The notes beneath the pieces were generated by a model that was given only the letters and a program-made list of their open reading frames with translations, had not been told where the DNA came from and made no database searches. Positions 52,200 to 62,095 of a DNA stretch of 64,000 nt are shown piece after piece; the stretch's first letter is position 1, and every line of letters starts with the position of its first letter. The position numbers and the translations under genes were made by a program. Source of the DNA: Brevibacillus brevis (GTDB lineage: Bacteria; Bacillota; Bacilli; Brevibacillales; Brevibacillaceae); assembly GCF_031583145.1 (NCBI RefSeq), contig NZ_CP134050.1, positions 717,739 through 781,738 of the forward strand. The letters are read 5' to 3'.

Positions 52200-54060
52200 C
52201 AACGTCCTGCGCAACAAGCGGATCTATGCGGCTTTCTTCTTGAGCAGCGTCTTTTCCGTCATGATCTTTTTTGTATATGCGATGTTTATCTTCCATCCGG
52301 GGATCGCGGATGAAGAGATACACGGCTCGGTCGCGACCGGCATGATGGTGGCGGAGTACATCATCTTCCTGTTCGCGTTTTTCTTTCTTTTCTATTGCGT
52401 GGGAGCTTTCCTGAAGAGGCGGGAGAAGGAATTCGGCATCCTGTTTTTGCACGGGATGACGGCGAAGCAGCGCAATCTGCTGATCGTCATGGAAAACATG
52501 CTGATCGGAGTCGTGTCGATCATTTGCGGAATCGGATTCGGACTCGTTCTGGGCAAGCTGTTTTTCCAGTTCGCGGGCTTCCTTTTAGATGTGAAGGCCT
52601 TGGCTTTTTACCTCCCGTGGAAGGCCATCGTGCTGACGGTTGTCGCTTTTTTGGTTCTGTTTGCCGCGATCTCTGTTTTTTCAGTCTTGCTGTTGCGCAG
52701 CCGGAGCCTAATGGATCTGCTCCAGGGGAGCCAACGCCCGAAGCGGGAACCAAGGGCGTCGGTGTTTCTCTCGGTTTTGGCGGCAGGGCTCCTGGGCATC
52801 GCCTACCTGCTCGCCTTGACCGCCGACGGGATTTCGGTCATCGTCCTGCTGCTCCCGGTGACGGTCCTGACGGTCGCGGGGACGTATCTGCTCTTCACGC
52901 AGCTCAGCGTGTTTTTGATCGGATATTTGAAAAGGAAACGAGCGTTTTACTGGAAGCGTACCAACCTGCTCGTCCTGTCCGATCTCGATTACCGGATGAA
53001 GGACAACGCGCGGATGTTTTTCCTCGTCTGCATTGTCTCCACCATCGCATTTTGCGCGATCGGGACGCTGGCTTCGCTCGCCGGCTCCATCCAGGAAACG
53101 GTGATCAAGACCAACCCGTTTGCCTTTGAATACCAGACGAAGAAGGGGAATCCGGAGGCGCAGCGACATCTTTCCCTGATTGAAAACACGCTGCAGCAAG
53201 CGGGGTTTTCCTTCGAAAAGCATCAGGCGAGCATGCGTGTCTTGCCGCAAGAGATCAACGGAGAGAAGGTAGGGGTCGTCAGTCTGATGGACTACAACCA
53301 GTTTGCGATCGCGGCGAATACGCGGGAGCTCAAGCTGGGGAAAAATGAAGCGTTCTTCGTGGTGCGGTGGTTTGGAGATTCCGTGGAGACGAAGGTGCTG
53401 GACGTAGGCGGCAGCCAGTTGGCCGTCAAGACGGACGCGAAGATGAATCCGCTGTTGAGCGGCCTCGAATTCGACCGGCTGGCGGTCATCCCGGACGAGG
53501 TCTTTAACCGCTTGCAAGGCTTGGACGAAGAGGTCCGCTACGGGTACGTGGTGCCGCGGTGGAAAAATACCCAGGAGATCAGCCTTCTGCTGCAGCAGAA
53601 GATCAACCACTTGACCGAAAACTACTACTTCTCTGCACGGGCTCCGGTATACCACTCCTTGAAGCAAATGGCGAACACCGCTCTTTTCATCGGACTGTTC
53701 GTAGGCGTGCTGTTTTTCGTCGCAGCGGCCAGCTTCCTGTATTTCCGGCTGTATACGGACCTGGAGAACGACAAGCGGCAGTACGGCGCGATCGCAAAGA
53801 TCGGACTGTCTGACCGGGAGCTGTCCCGAATCGTGACGATCCAGATCGCCCTCCTGTTCTTCGTGCCGATCACGGTGGCTATCATTCACAGCATGGTCGC
53901 GTTCGTCTCTCTGCAAAGTCTGCTCAAGCTGATGCTCGTCGCGTCAGTAGTCAAGCCGACCGCGATTGTCCTGAGCAGCTTCGTGGCCGTCCAGGCCATC
54001 TATTTCTGGATTATACGCAACCGGTATCTGTTCCATCTCAAACGATCGGTGGCAAGATAA
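52174..54060 (+). CDS. BceB-like ABC transporter permease
   Basis: A 628-residue FtsX-family permease. GGAGGG lies before the ATG at 52174. It follows the ten-helix BceB plan: one N-terminal helix, three FtsX helices (about 55-180), two pairs (about 200-310), then a large extracellular domain of about 200 residues (around 315-510) and three helices at the end. The large domain is what binds the antibiotic-target complex and drives sensing. With the ATPase, kinase and regulator it makes a complete bacitracin/lantibiotic-type resistance module. The inducing peptide is unknown. Confidence 0.92.
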   Translation: MTFRQFASNNVLRNKRIYAAFFLSSVFSVMIFFVYAMFIFHPGIADEEIHGSVATGMMVAEYIIFLFAFFFLFYCVGAFLKRREKEFGILFLHGMTAKQRNLLIVMENMLIGVVSIICGIGFGLVLGKLFFQFAGFLLDVKALAFYLPWKAIVLTVVAFLVLFAAISVFSVLLLRSRSLMDLLQGSQRPKREPRASVFLSVLAAGLLGIAYLLALTADGISVIVLLLPVTVLTVAGTYLLFTQLSVFLIGYLKRKRAFYWKRTNLLVLSDLDYRMKDNARMFFLVCIVSTIAFCAIGTLASLAGSIQETVIKTNPFAFEYQTKKGNPEAQRHLSLIENTLQQAGFSFEKHQASMRVLPQEINGEKVGVVSLMDYNQFAIAANTRELKLGKNEAFFVVRWFGDSVETKVLDVGGSQLAVKTDAKMNPLLSGLEFDRLAVIPDEVFNRLQGLDEEVRYGYVVPRWKNTQEISLLLQQKINHLTENYYFSARAPVYHSLKQMANTALFIGLFVGVLFFVAAASFLYFRLYTDLENDKRQYGAIAKIGLSDRELSRIVTIQIALLFFVPITVAIIHSMVAFVSLQSLLKLMLVASVVKPTAIVLSSFVAVQAIYFWIIRNRYLFHLKRSVAR

Positions 54061-54137
54061 ATCGCGGGCAGATTTTCAAATACGGATCGCGAACCTGCAT
54101 AAAATAGACAGAGGAAAGAGCGAGGAGGGCGAAATGG

Positions 54138-54608
54138 ATGGAGCGGGAAGCATGGATGGAAAAAGCGGTGCAGCTGGCCTTGGAAAATGTGCTGCAAAGC
54201 AGGGGCGGGCCTTTCGGGGCGATTGTCGTCAAGGAAGGCCGGATCGTGGGTGCCGGGAGCAACGAGGTGACCACGAAGAACGACCCGACGGCGCATGCGG
54301 AGGTGCAGGCGATCCGGGAGGCGTGCCGCCAGCTGGGCACTTTCCAGTTATCGGATTGCGAGCTGTACACGAGCTGCGAGCCGTGCCCGATGTGCCTGGG
54401 AGCGATTTACTGGGCCAGACCCAAGGCAGTGTACTTTGCCTGCACCAAGCAGGATGCCGCCAAGATCGGCTTCGACGATCAGTTTATTTACGAGCAGATC
54501 GGGATCCCTTACGAAGAGAGGACGATCCCCTTCATCCAGCTCCAGCCGGAGAGCTTCCGGAAGCCGTTTGAAGCGTGGGCGCAGTCGCCGAGCAAAGTGG
54601 AATATTGA
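54138..54608 (+). CDS. guaD: Guanine deaminase
   Basis: A 156-residue cytidine-deaminase-fold enzyme, the length of B. subtilis GuaD. The zinc site is HAEV near residues 53-56 (His and catalytic Glu) and PCPMC near 82-86. GGPFGAIVV near 23-31 forms the substrate pocket. It turns guanine into xanthine and ammonia. GAGGAGG lies upstream. It is the closest single-gene link to the guaA/permease purine genes. tRNA adenosine deaminase TadA is the main alternative, but the C-terminal EAWAQSPSKVEY favours GuaD. Confidence 0.88.
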   Translation: MEREAWMEKAVQLALENVLQSRGGPFGAIVVKEGRIVGAGSNEVTTKNDPTAHAEVQAIREACRQLGTFQLSDCELYTSCEPCPMCLGAIYWARPKAVYFACTKQDAAKIGFDDQFIYEQIGIPYEERTIPFIQLQPESFRKPFEAWAQSPSKVEY

Positions 54609-54626
54609 TTGTCTGTCCAGAAAAAA

Positions 54627-54659
54627 AGCATTCATCCAGACGGGTGGATGCTTTTTTTT
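54627..54659 (+). terminator. Terminator after guaD
   Basis: AAGCAT-T-CATCC pairs with GGTGGATGCTT with small mismatches and is followed by eight T. Confidence 0.8.
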
Positions 54660-54747
54660 GCATCCGAATTTTTATATCGCTTCACAATATGATAAACAAA
54701 AATAAAAAATTGAAAATGCTTTCAAAATCAAATTTTCAGATAAACTG

Positions 54748-54858
54748 TTGCATATTGTCGAAATTCGTATTATAGTAACAACAACAATAACGTAATTCGT
54801 CCTAAATTCAAATTCAATTGACTGTTTAGTGGTTTATTTTTTAGGGAAAAGGACGAAT
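54748..54858 (+). promoter_or_regulatory. Promoter and inverted repeat of the Lrp-type regulator gene
   Basis: TTGCAT (54748-54753) and TATAGT (54771-54776) are 17 bases apart. ATTCGTCCT (54795-54803) and its exact complement AGGACGAAT (54850-54858) flank the leader and could be an autoregulatory Lrp-type site or an RNA stem. Confidence 0.65.
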
Positions 54859-54872
54859 AAGGTAGGGATGAT

Positions 54873-55349
54873 ATGGAAGAAAATTTCCGCCGATCTCTTT
54901 ATCCAGAATTAGATGACATCGATTACGGCATAGTTCGAGCTTTGCAGGAAAACGCCCGCGTACCATTTACCCAAATCGCCAAAGAGCTGGGCGTCACGGA
55001 AAAGACAATCCGGATGCGCGTTCAGCAAATGCAGGATGAAGGCGTCCTGAGTCTGGTTGGCATCGTCAATCCAGTCAAGGCAGGGCTGAATGTGCAAGCG
55101 TTTGTGCAGATTGCTGTCGAAGCGGACAAGCTGGACGATGTAGTCGCGGTGTTGAACGGAATCGTGGAAGTGCGCCTGGTTGTGTTGACATCAGGGGATT
55201 ATCAATTGATTACGCAAATCCTGGTACGCAACTATGAAGAATTATCACAATTTTTAATGAAAACCTTGAACAAGATTCCGGGAATCACCAGGGTGAACGT
55301 GATTAACGAATTGAAGATTTTGAAATCCAAGTACAAATTCGTTCGGTGA
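54873..55349 (+). CDS. Lrp/AsnC-family regulator, YwrC/ChrR-like
   Basis: A 158-residue Lrp/AsnC protein. The helix-turn-helix covers DDIDYGIVRALQENARVPFTQIAKELGVTEKTIRMRVQQM (near residues 15-54), and the RAM ligand domain follows (FVQIAVEADKLDDVVAVLNGI and TSGDYQLITQILVRNYEEL). It precedes a peptide ABC importer, two ChrA-like genes and a gamma-glutamyltransferase. In B. subtilis an Lrp-type gene (ywrC) also neighbours chromate transporter genes and a GGT gene (ywrD), so it likely controls this set. Confidence 0.87.
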   Translation: MEENFRRSLYPELDDIDYGIVRALQENARVPFTQIAKELGVTEKTIRMRVQQMQDEGVLSLVGIVNPVKAGLNVQAFVQIAVEADKLDDVVAVLNGIVEVRLVVLTSGDYQLITQILVRNYEELSQFLMKTLNKIPGITRVNVINELKILKSKYKFVR

Positions 55350-55484
55350 GACATCGCGATCAATGGGAGGGGGAATGCCGTCGGACGGTCACTGCCGTTG
55401 GGAGAACTGATTTCCGAAGAGAGCGACAAGCAGGAAAGTGAATAGTCAGCCAGTTGCGACAAAAAAGAGAAAAGGGGTCATCCT

Positions 55485-57053
55485 ATGTTTTCGAAAAAAA
55501 CAAGCAAAGCATTGATGAGCGCCGTACTGGGAACCATGCTTCTGGTCACGGGCTGCGGCGGGGGCGGCAGCGCTAGCCCAGGCACAGACGGAGGAAAGTC
55601 GGAAGCTCCGGCGCAAAGCACAGGCAAAAAGGTCATCAACATCGGACTGAAGGCAGATCCGCCTTCCATGGATCCGAACATTTCGACTTCTCTGTATGAC
55701 CGCCAAGTGTACGCGAGCCTCTACGACAAGCTGTTCGACATCGATCCTAGCGGAAAGATCGTCCCGATGCTGGCTGAATCGTACGAAGTAACGCCAGACG
55801 GCAAGACCTATACCTTCAAGCTGAAGCAAGGCGTGAAATTCCACGATGGCACCGATTTTGACGCGGAAGCCGTGAAATTCAACTTCGAGCGCAATATGAA
55901 AGATGAAAAGTCGAAACGCAAAGGCGACATGAAATTCGTGGAATCCGTCACGGCAGTCGATAAAAACACCGTGAAAGTTCAGATGAAAGAACCATTCGCT
56001 CCGTTCCTGTCCATCCTGGCAGACCGTGGCGGTACGATGGTATCCCCTGCGGCGGTGAAACAGTATGGCGATCAATATCTCAACCATCCGGTGGGAACCG
56101 GCCCATTCGTCTTCGTCGAGCAAGTAAAAGGCGACCACGTCACCTTGAAAAAGAACGAAAATTACTGGGGCGGCGCTCCTAAAGTAGACGAAGTCACTTA
56201 CAAGGTATTCACCAACGGTACGGCGAAGGTACAAAACCTGCGTTCCGGCATGCTGGATATCATCGACGACACGCCTGTCAAAGAAATTCCGGCGGTAAAA
56301 GGCGATTCCAGTCTGCAGCTGACTGCGGAGTCCGGCTGGGGCTATCAAGGTCTCTACCTGAACAACTCCCGCGCGCCGTTTGACAACAAATTCTTGCGCG
56401 CTGCCGTAGACCGTGCCATCGATCGCGAAGCATTGGTGAAAGTGCTGTTCAACGGCTATGCGGCACCTGCACGCACGGCGTTTGCAAAAGGCAGCCTGGC
56501 TTACAACGAAGAGTTGAACAAACCGATACCGCCAAATGCGGACGAGATCAAGGACCTGTTGGCGAAAGGCGGACAGCCGAACGGATTTTCCTTCAAGCTG
56601 TACATCACGTCTTCCCCTGAAAACGAACAGCTGGGTGCGGTTCTGCAAAACATGTGGAAACAATACGGCATCAATGCGACTCTGGAAAAACTCGAGTACG
56701 GCCAATTGCTGGAGACCGGTGAAAAAGGCGAATTCGACGCGCTGCAGCTGGGCTGGTCCGGCCGCCAGGACCCTGACCAAAACTTCCATGACTTTGTCGT
56801 GACGGGCACTGCCAACAACGACGGACGCATCTCCCTGCCGAAGCTGGACGAGCTGGTGCTGAAAGCGCGCAGCGAAGTCGACGAGACAAAACGCAAAGCG
56901 CTGTATGAAGAAGCGACCAAGCTGCTGCAGGATGAAGCAGGCTATTCCTACCTGTACCACCAATACGTGCTGATCGGCATGAACAAGAAAGTATCCGGCT
57001 TCACCTATGTTCCGGACGGTATCATCCGTACCGCGACTCTGGACAAGCAATAA
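55485..57053 (+). CDS. Peptide-type ABC transporter substrate-binding lipoprotein
   Basis: A 522-residue SBP_bac_5 protein. The lipoprotein signal ends in LLVTGC with Cys near residue 24, then a Gly/Ser-rich linker. NIGLKADPPSMDPN opens the mature domain; VEQVKGDHVTLKKNENYWGG and AVDRAIDREALVKVLFNGYA are family blocks. It binds a dipeptide, oligopeptide or glutathione-like ligand outside the membrane. AAAGGGG lies before the ATG. It is the first of five genes for a complete importer. The GGT gene nearby makes gamma-glutamyl peptides an attractive ligand, but that is inference. Confidence 0.92.
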   Translation: MFSKKTSKALMSAVLGTMLLVTGCGGGGSASPGTDGGKSEAPAQSTGKKVINIGLKADPPSMDPNISTSLYDRQVYASLYDKLFDIDPSGKIVPMLAESYEVTPDGKTYTFKLKQGVKFHDGTDFDAEAVKFNFERNMKDEKSKRKGDMKFVESVTAVDKNTVKVQMKEPFAPFLSILADRGGTMVSPAAVKQYGDQYLNHPVGTGPFVFVEQVKGDHVTLKKNENYWGGAPKVDEVTYKVFTNGTAKVQNLRSGMLDIIDDTPVKEIPAVKGDSSLQLTAESGWGYQGLYLNNSRAPFDNKFLRAAVDRAIDREALVKVLFNGYAAPARTAFAKGSLAYNEELNKPIPPNADEIKDLLAKGGQPNGFSFKLYITSSPENEQLGAVLQNMWKQYGINATLEKLEYGQLLETGEKGEFDALQLGWSGRQDPDQNFHDFVVTGTANNDGRISLPKLDELVLKARSEVDETKRKALYEEATKLLQDEAGYSYLYHQYVLIGMNKKVSGFTYVPDGIIRTATLDKQ

Positions 57054-57094
57054 AGACAGAAGCATTATAACAGCGAGAGCGAGGAGGAATTGTC

Positions 57095-58051
57095 ATGATG
57101 TTTGTGGTCAGACGCTTACTGCTGACAATCCCGATTCTCCTGCTGGTGTCGATTATGACGTTTTCTCTGATCCATATGATCCCGGGCGATCCTGCCCGGG
57201 TCATTTTAGGACAGGAGGCGACACCGGAAGCCTATCAGGCACTGCGAACGGAGCTGGGATTAGACAAGCCGATCGTAGTGCAATATTTTTCCTGGTTGGG
57301 AAAAGTGGTAACGGGTGATTTGGGAATGTCCATTACGGACCGCATTCCGGTCTCTGAATTGATCAAGCAAAGGCTGCCCGCAACGGTAGAGCTGACAATC
57401 GGGACTTTTCTTGTAGCGATCCTCATCGCATTTCCTGCGGGGATCCTGGCGGCGACGCGGCGCGGGACCTGGATTGATTACACGAGCACATTTACTGCGC
57501 TGGGGGGCATGAGCATCCCGAGCTTCTGGCTGGCGATGATGCTGATCATCTACTTCGCCGTAGAGAACCAATGGCTGCCTTCTTCGGGCTACGTCTCCTT
57601 CTTTGAAAACCCTGCGCAAAACCTGCTGGCGATGGTGCTGCCTTGTGTGGCTACCGGGCTGCGGGAATCCGCTGTCCTCATGCGCATGCTGCGTTCTTCG
57701 CTTCTGGACGTGGTCAACATGGACTTTATCCGTACTGCAAAAGCCAAAGGCTTGAATGAAGCGCGCACCATTCTGGGCCATGCCCTTCGCAATGCCATGG
57801 TGCCAGTCGTGACAACATCTGGCCTGATGATCGCAGGTCTCCTGGGTGGTCTGGTCATTACCGAATCGATCTTCTCCATTCCCGGCTTCGGCCGCCTGAT
57901 CGTCGAATCGGTGTTCAAACGGGATTACGTGACGGTGCAAGGAGCCATTCTCGTTTCCGCCGTACTGGTTGTCATCGTCAATCTGGCCGTAGATATTTTG
58001 TACGCCGTGATCGACCCTCGCATCAAGGCTGGGAAAGGAGCAAGTGAGTGA
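57095..58051 (+). CDS. Peptide ABC transporter permease, DppB/GsiC type
   Basis: A 318-residue inner membrane permease with six helices. The N-terminal helix reads FVVRRLLLTIPILLLVSIMT and is followed by HMIPGDPARVILG, the DppB signature. The EAA loop is RTAKAKGLNEARTILGHALRNAMVPVVT near residues 213-240. GAGGAGG precedes the ATG. Its stop overlaps the next gene by one base, so the two permeases form one translational unit and a heterodimeric channel. Confidence 0.94.
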   Translation: MMFVVRRLLLTIPILLLVSIMTFSLIHMIPGDPARVILGQEATPEAYQALRTELGLDKPIVVQYFSWLGKVVTGDLGMSITDRIPVSELIKQRLPATVELTIGTFLVAILIAFPAGILAATRRGTWIDYTSTFTALGGMSIPSFWLAMMLIIYFAVENQWLPSSGYVSFFENPAQNLLAMVLPCVATGLRESAVLMRMLRSSLLDVVNMDFIRTAKAKGLNEARTILGHALRNAMVPVVTTSGLMIAGLLGGLVITESIFSIPGFGRLIVESVFKRDYVTVQGAILVSAVLVVIVNLAVDILYAVIDPRIKAGKGASE

Positions 58052-58881
58052 TGAAAACCGTAGGCAAATTTCTCCGCAATGGACTCGGCGTCATCGGAGC
58101 GGTGATTATCCTCGGATTGATTGTGGTGGCGCTGTTTGCTCCACAGATCGCTCCGTACGACCCCAATGCGCAAGATTACAACAAAATTTTGCTTCCGCCC
58201 GGCGGCGACCACCTGTTTGGGACAGACGACCTCGGTCGCGATATTTTCTCCCGTGTCGTTTACGGCGCGCGCATTTCCATGGAAGCGGCACTGATTTCCG
58301 TAGGAATCGCGATGCTCATCGGGGTGCCGATCGGACTGTTGTCCGGTTACTATCGCGGCTTTTGGGACGAGTGGATCGTCATGCGAAGTGTTGACGCGAT
58401 GCAGGCATTTCCCTTCCTGATTTTGGCCCTGGCGATCTCCGCCGTGCTCGGCTCGGGCTTTGGCAACGCCATGCTGGCCATCGGTATCGGGTTTGCCCCC
58501 GCTTTTGTCCGGATCACCCGCGGGCAAGTTCTGACTCTTCGCAATATGGAGTACATCCATGCGGCGCGCTCGGTGGGAGTCAAAGATGCGCGCATCATTT
58601 TCCGGCACATCCTGCCCAATGCGCTCAATCCGATCATGATTCAGGCAACACTGGCGATGGCATCGGGAATTATCGCGGAAGCGTCCCTTTCCTATCTGGG
58701 GCTGGGCGTCCAACCGCCGACCCCGTCGTGGGGCAGCATGCTGAACCAGGCGCAGACGCTGATGTCGGTCGCCCCATATGCTACGTTCTATCCCGGTATC
58801 GCCATCTTTCTGGTCGTCCTAGGCTTCAACCTGCTTGGGGACGGGCTGCAGCAGGTTCTGGATCCGCGGGCCCGCAAATAA
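58051..58881 (+). CDS. Peptide ABC transporter permease, DppC/GsiD type
   Basis: A 276-residue permease with an N-terminal anchor and DPNAQDYNKILLPPGGDHLFGTDDLGRDIFSRVVYG, the typical DppC lead-in (near residues 37-71). The EAA loop is HAARSVGVKDARIIFRHILPNALNPI near 172-197, and the end has SYLGLGVQPPTPSWGSML. I start at the ATG at 58051 with AAAGGAG upstream. It pairs with the preceding permease. Confidence 0.94.
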   Translation: MKTVGKFLRNGLGVIGAVIILGLIVVALFAPQIAPYDPNAQDYNKILLPPGGDHLFGTDDLGRDIFSRVVYGARISMEAALISVGIAMLIGVPIGLLSGYYRGFWDEWIVMRSVDAMQAFPFLILALAISAVLGSGFGNAMLAIGIGFAPAFVRITRGQVLTLRNMEYIHAARSVGVKDARIIFRHILPNALNPIMIQATLAMASGIIAEASLSYLGLGVQPPTPSWGSMLNQAQTLMSVAPYATFYPGIAIFLVVLGFNLLGDGLQQVLDPRARK

Positions 58882-58978
58882 ATGATAGGATACACATCCG
58901 AAGCATCGCCAGCCAAAAGGCAAGCCAATACCTGGCGTGCGCGCTATCGGGCAACAAGAAAATAAGGGAGTGGAGCAG

Positions 58979-59949
<971 letters not shown>

Positions 59950-59953
<4 letters not shown>

Positions 59954-60936
59954 CGAAACCTCTGCTGACGGTAAAAGGCTTGAAACAGCATTTTCCCATC
60001 AAGGGCGGATTTCTGAAAAAGACAACCGGATACGTCAAAGCGGTGGACGGGATTGATCTGGAAGTGTATCCCGGCGAGACGCTCGGAATCGTAGGGGAGT
60101 CCGGATGCGGAAAGTCGACTACGGGACGAACCATTTTGCGGCTGCTGGAACCGAGCTCGGGCGAAGTATGGTTTGAAGGAAAGGACCTGGCGAAGCTTCC
60201 GAAAGAGGACATGCGCAAAATGCGCAAGGATCTGCAAATGATCTTCCAGGATCCGTACGCTTCGCTCAATCCGCGCATGACGATCAAGCAGATTTTGCTG
60301 GAGTCGCTGATGGTGCACAATATCGGTACAACGGCCGAGCGTGAGAAAACCATCGAAGAAATCATCGAGGTAGTCGGACTGCGTAAGGAGCATTTGAACC
60401 GTCACCCGCACGATTTTTCCGGAGGTCAGCGCCAGCGCATCGGGATCGCCCGCGCACTGGTCGTAAAGCCGAAGCTGATCATCGCCGATGAGCCGGTATC
60501 CGCATTGGACGTATCGATCCAATCGCAGGTGCTGAATCTGCTCAAGGACTTGAAAAAGGAATTCAATCTGACGCTGATGTTCATTTCCCACGACTTGTCG
60601 GTCGTCAAGCATCTGTGCGACCGGATCGCGGTCATGTACTTGGGCCGTGTCGTGGAAATCGCAGACAAGCGCACCTTGTTTGAAAATCCGAGCCATCCGT
60701 ACACGCAGGCGCTGCTGTCTGCCGTGCCGGTGGCCAAACCCCGCCAAAAGCGGGAGAGGATTTTGCTGACAGGCGATCTGCCGAGTCCGGCAAATCCGCC
60801 GAGCGGTTGCACCTTCCATCCGCGCTGCCCTTACGCCACGGATGTTTGCAAAACGACGGTACCGAGTCTGGCCGATATCGGAGCCGGGCAAATGGTATCC
60901 TGCCATCTGGTGCAATCGGGGGAACTACGCCGCTAA
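59950..60936 (+). CDS. Peptide ABC transporter ATPase, DppF/OppF type
   Basis: A 328-residue partner ATPase. Walker A is GESGCGKSTTGR near residues 55-66, the signature is FSGGQRQRIGIARAL near 157-171, and Walker B is LIIADEPVSALD. The OppF-type tail is TGDLPSPANPPSGCTFHPRC and following residues, again with clustered Cys. It completes the five-gene importer. The chromate-transporter-like genes follow 20 bases downstream on the same transcript. Confidence 0.94.
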
Positions 60937-60956
60937 AGGCAGGATGGAGGTACAGC

Positions 60957-61538
60957 ATGATTTACTGGCAATTGTTTCTCGCGTTTTTCCGCATCGGTAT
61001 TTTCGGTTTCGGGGGAGGACCGACGATGGTTCCCCTGTTCCATACCGAATGCGTCAAGAAGTATAAGTGGGTCACGGATGAAGACTTTGCAGACAACCTG
61101 GCGCTCGGCAACGCGCTCCCCGGTCCGATCGGCACCAAGCTGGCCGCCTTTATCGGGTACAGGGTCAAAGGGTGGAAGGGCGCGCTGGTCGCCAATATCG
61201 GGGTCGTCCTGCCTGTCGTCGTCGCCATGATCTGCCTTTTGGAGGTCATTTACAAGTGGAAAGACGCACCCGGCGTGTACGGCATGATTCAGGCGATCGG
61301 ACCTGTCATCGCCGTCATGACGGGAGTGCTTACCTGGGAGTTCTTGCAGAAGTCGTGGCAAGGGGCCTCCAATAAAGGCGGGGTCAGCATTTCGCTCGCT
61401 CTCTCGCTTGTCGCGCTGCTCTTTCTCGACTGGCATCCGGGTATCGTCGTGGCAATCGCGCTGGTGATTTCCTTTGGCTACTCCACTTGGTCGGTCCGCA
61501 AGCGCAAGAAGAAGGACGGCAAGGAGGGCGCAGCATGA
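60957..61538 (+). CDS. Chromate transporter, short-chain ChrA domain 1 (YwrB/YwrA-like)
   Basis: A 193-residue membrane protein, half the size of long ChrA. It starts MIYWQLFLAFFRIGIFGFGGGPTM, and the FGFGGGPTMVP motif is the ChrA signature. GNALPGPIGTKLAAFIGY is the second hallmark. Five or six membrane segments are predicted. GGATGGAGG lies upstream of the ATG at 60957. Short ChrA proteins work in pairs, and the second half follows with a 4-base overlap. Chromate efflux is the known role; in this cluster another anion is possible. Confidence 0.92.
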   Translation: MIYWQLFLAFFRIGIFGFGGGPTMVPLFHTECVKKYKWVTDEDFADNLALGNALPGPIGTKLAAFIGYRVKGWKGALVANIGVVLPVVVAMICLLEVIYKWKDAPGVYGMIQAIGPVIAVMTGVLTWEFLQKSWQGASNKGGVSISLALSLVALLFLDWHPGIVVAIALVISFGYSTWSVRKRKKKDGKEGAA

Positions 61539-62065
61539 TTTACCTGCAGTTATTTTGGGCGTTTTTCATCTCCAACATCTTGGGGTACGGCGGCGGTCCG
61601 CCCAGCATTCCGCTGATCCAGAACGAAGTGGTCGATCATTACAATTGGATGTCGGTAAAGGAATTCGGGGAAATGCTGGCGGTAGGCAACGCGCTGCCCA
61701 GCCCGATCGCGACAAAGCTGGCCGGTTATGTCGGCTATCAGGTAGCGGGTATACCGGGAGCGACGGTGGCGCTGTTTGCAACGGTGGCTCCGACTGCGAT
61801 TGCGATGATCCTGCTGCTGCAATTCATCAATATTTTCCGCAGCGCACCGCAAGTAAAAGCCATGACCCAGTCGGTACGCCCGATCGTCACGGTGCTCTTG
61901 GGCACCATGACCTACCAATTTGTCTTGGGGGCAGTGGAAGGAATCGGATGGATGCAGACGATCATCCTGTCAGTGGCTTCCTACCTGCTTCTGGAAACCT
62001 GGAAGGTCCATCCTGCTATCGTCATCGTAGCAGCAATGGTGTACGGGTTTATCTTCATAGGCTAA
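61535..62065 (+). CDS. Chromate transporter, short-chain ChrA domain 2
   Basis: A 176-residue partner. MIYLQLFWAFFISNILGYGGGPPS carries the second-copy signature, and VGNALPSPIATKLAGYVGYQVAG matches the first protein. Start at 61535 after AAGGAGGG, overlapping the first gene by four bases. The two copies are inverted-topology-type paralogues that would form a heterodimer. Confidence 0.92.
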   Translation: MIYLQLFWAFFISNILGYGGGPPSIPLIQNEVVDHYNWMSVKEFGEMLAVGNALPSPIATKLAGYVGYQVAGIPGATVALFATVAPTAIAMILLLQFINIFRSAPQVKAMTQSVRPIVTVLLGTMTYQFVLGAVEGIGWMQTIILSVASYLLLETWKVHPAIVIVAAMVYGFIFIG

Positions 62066-62095
62066 TTTCTCACAGTTCTCAAGGAGGCTATCAAC

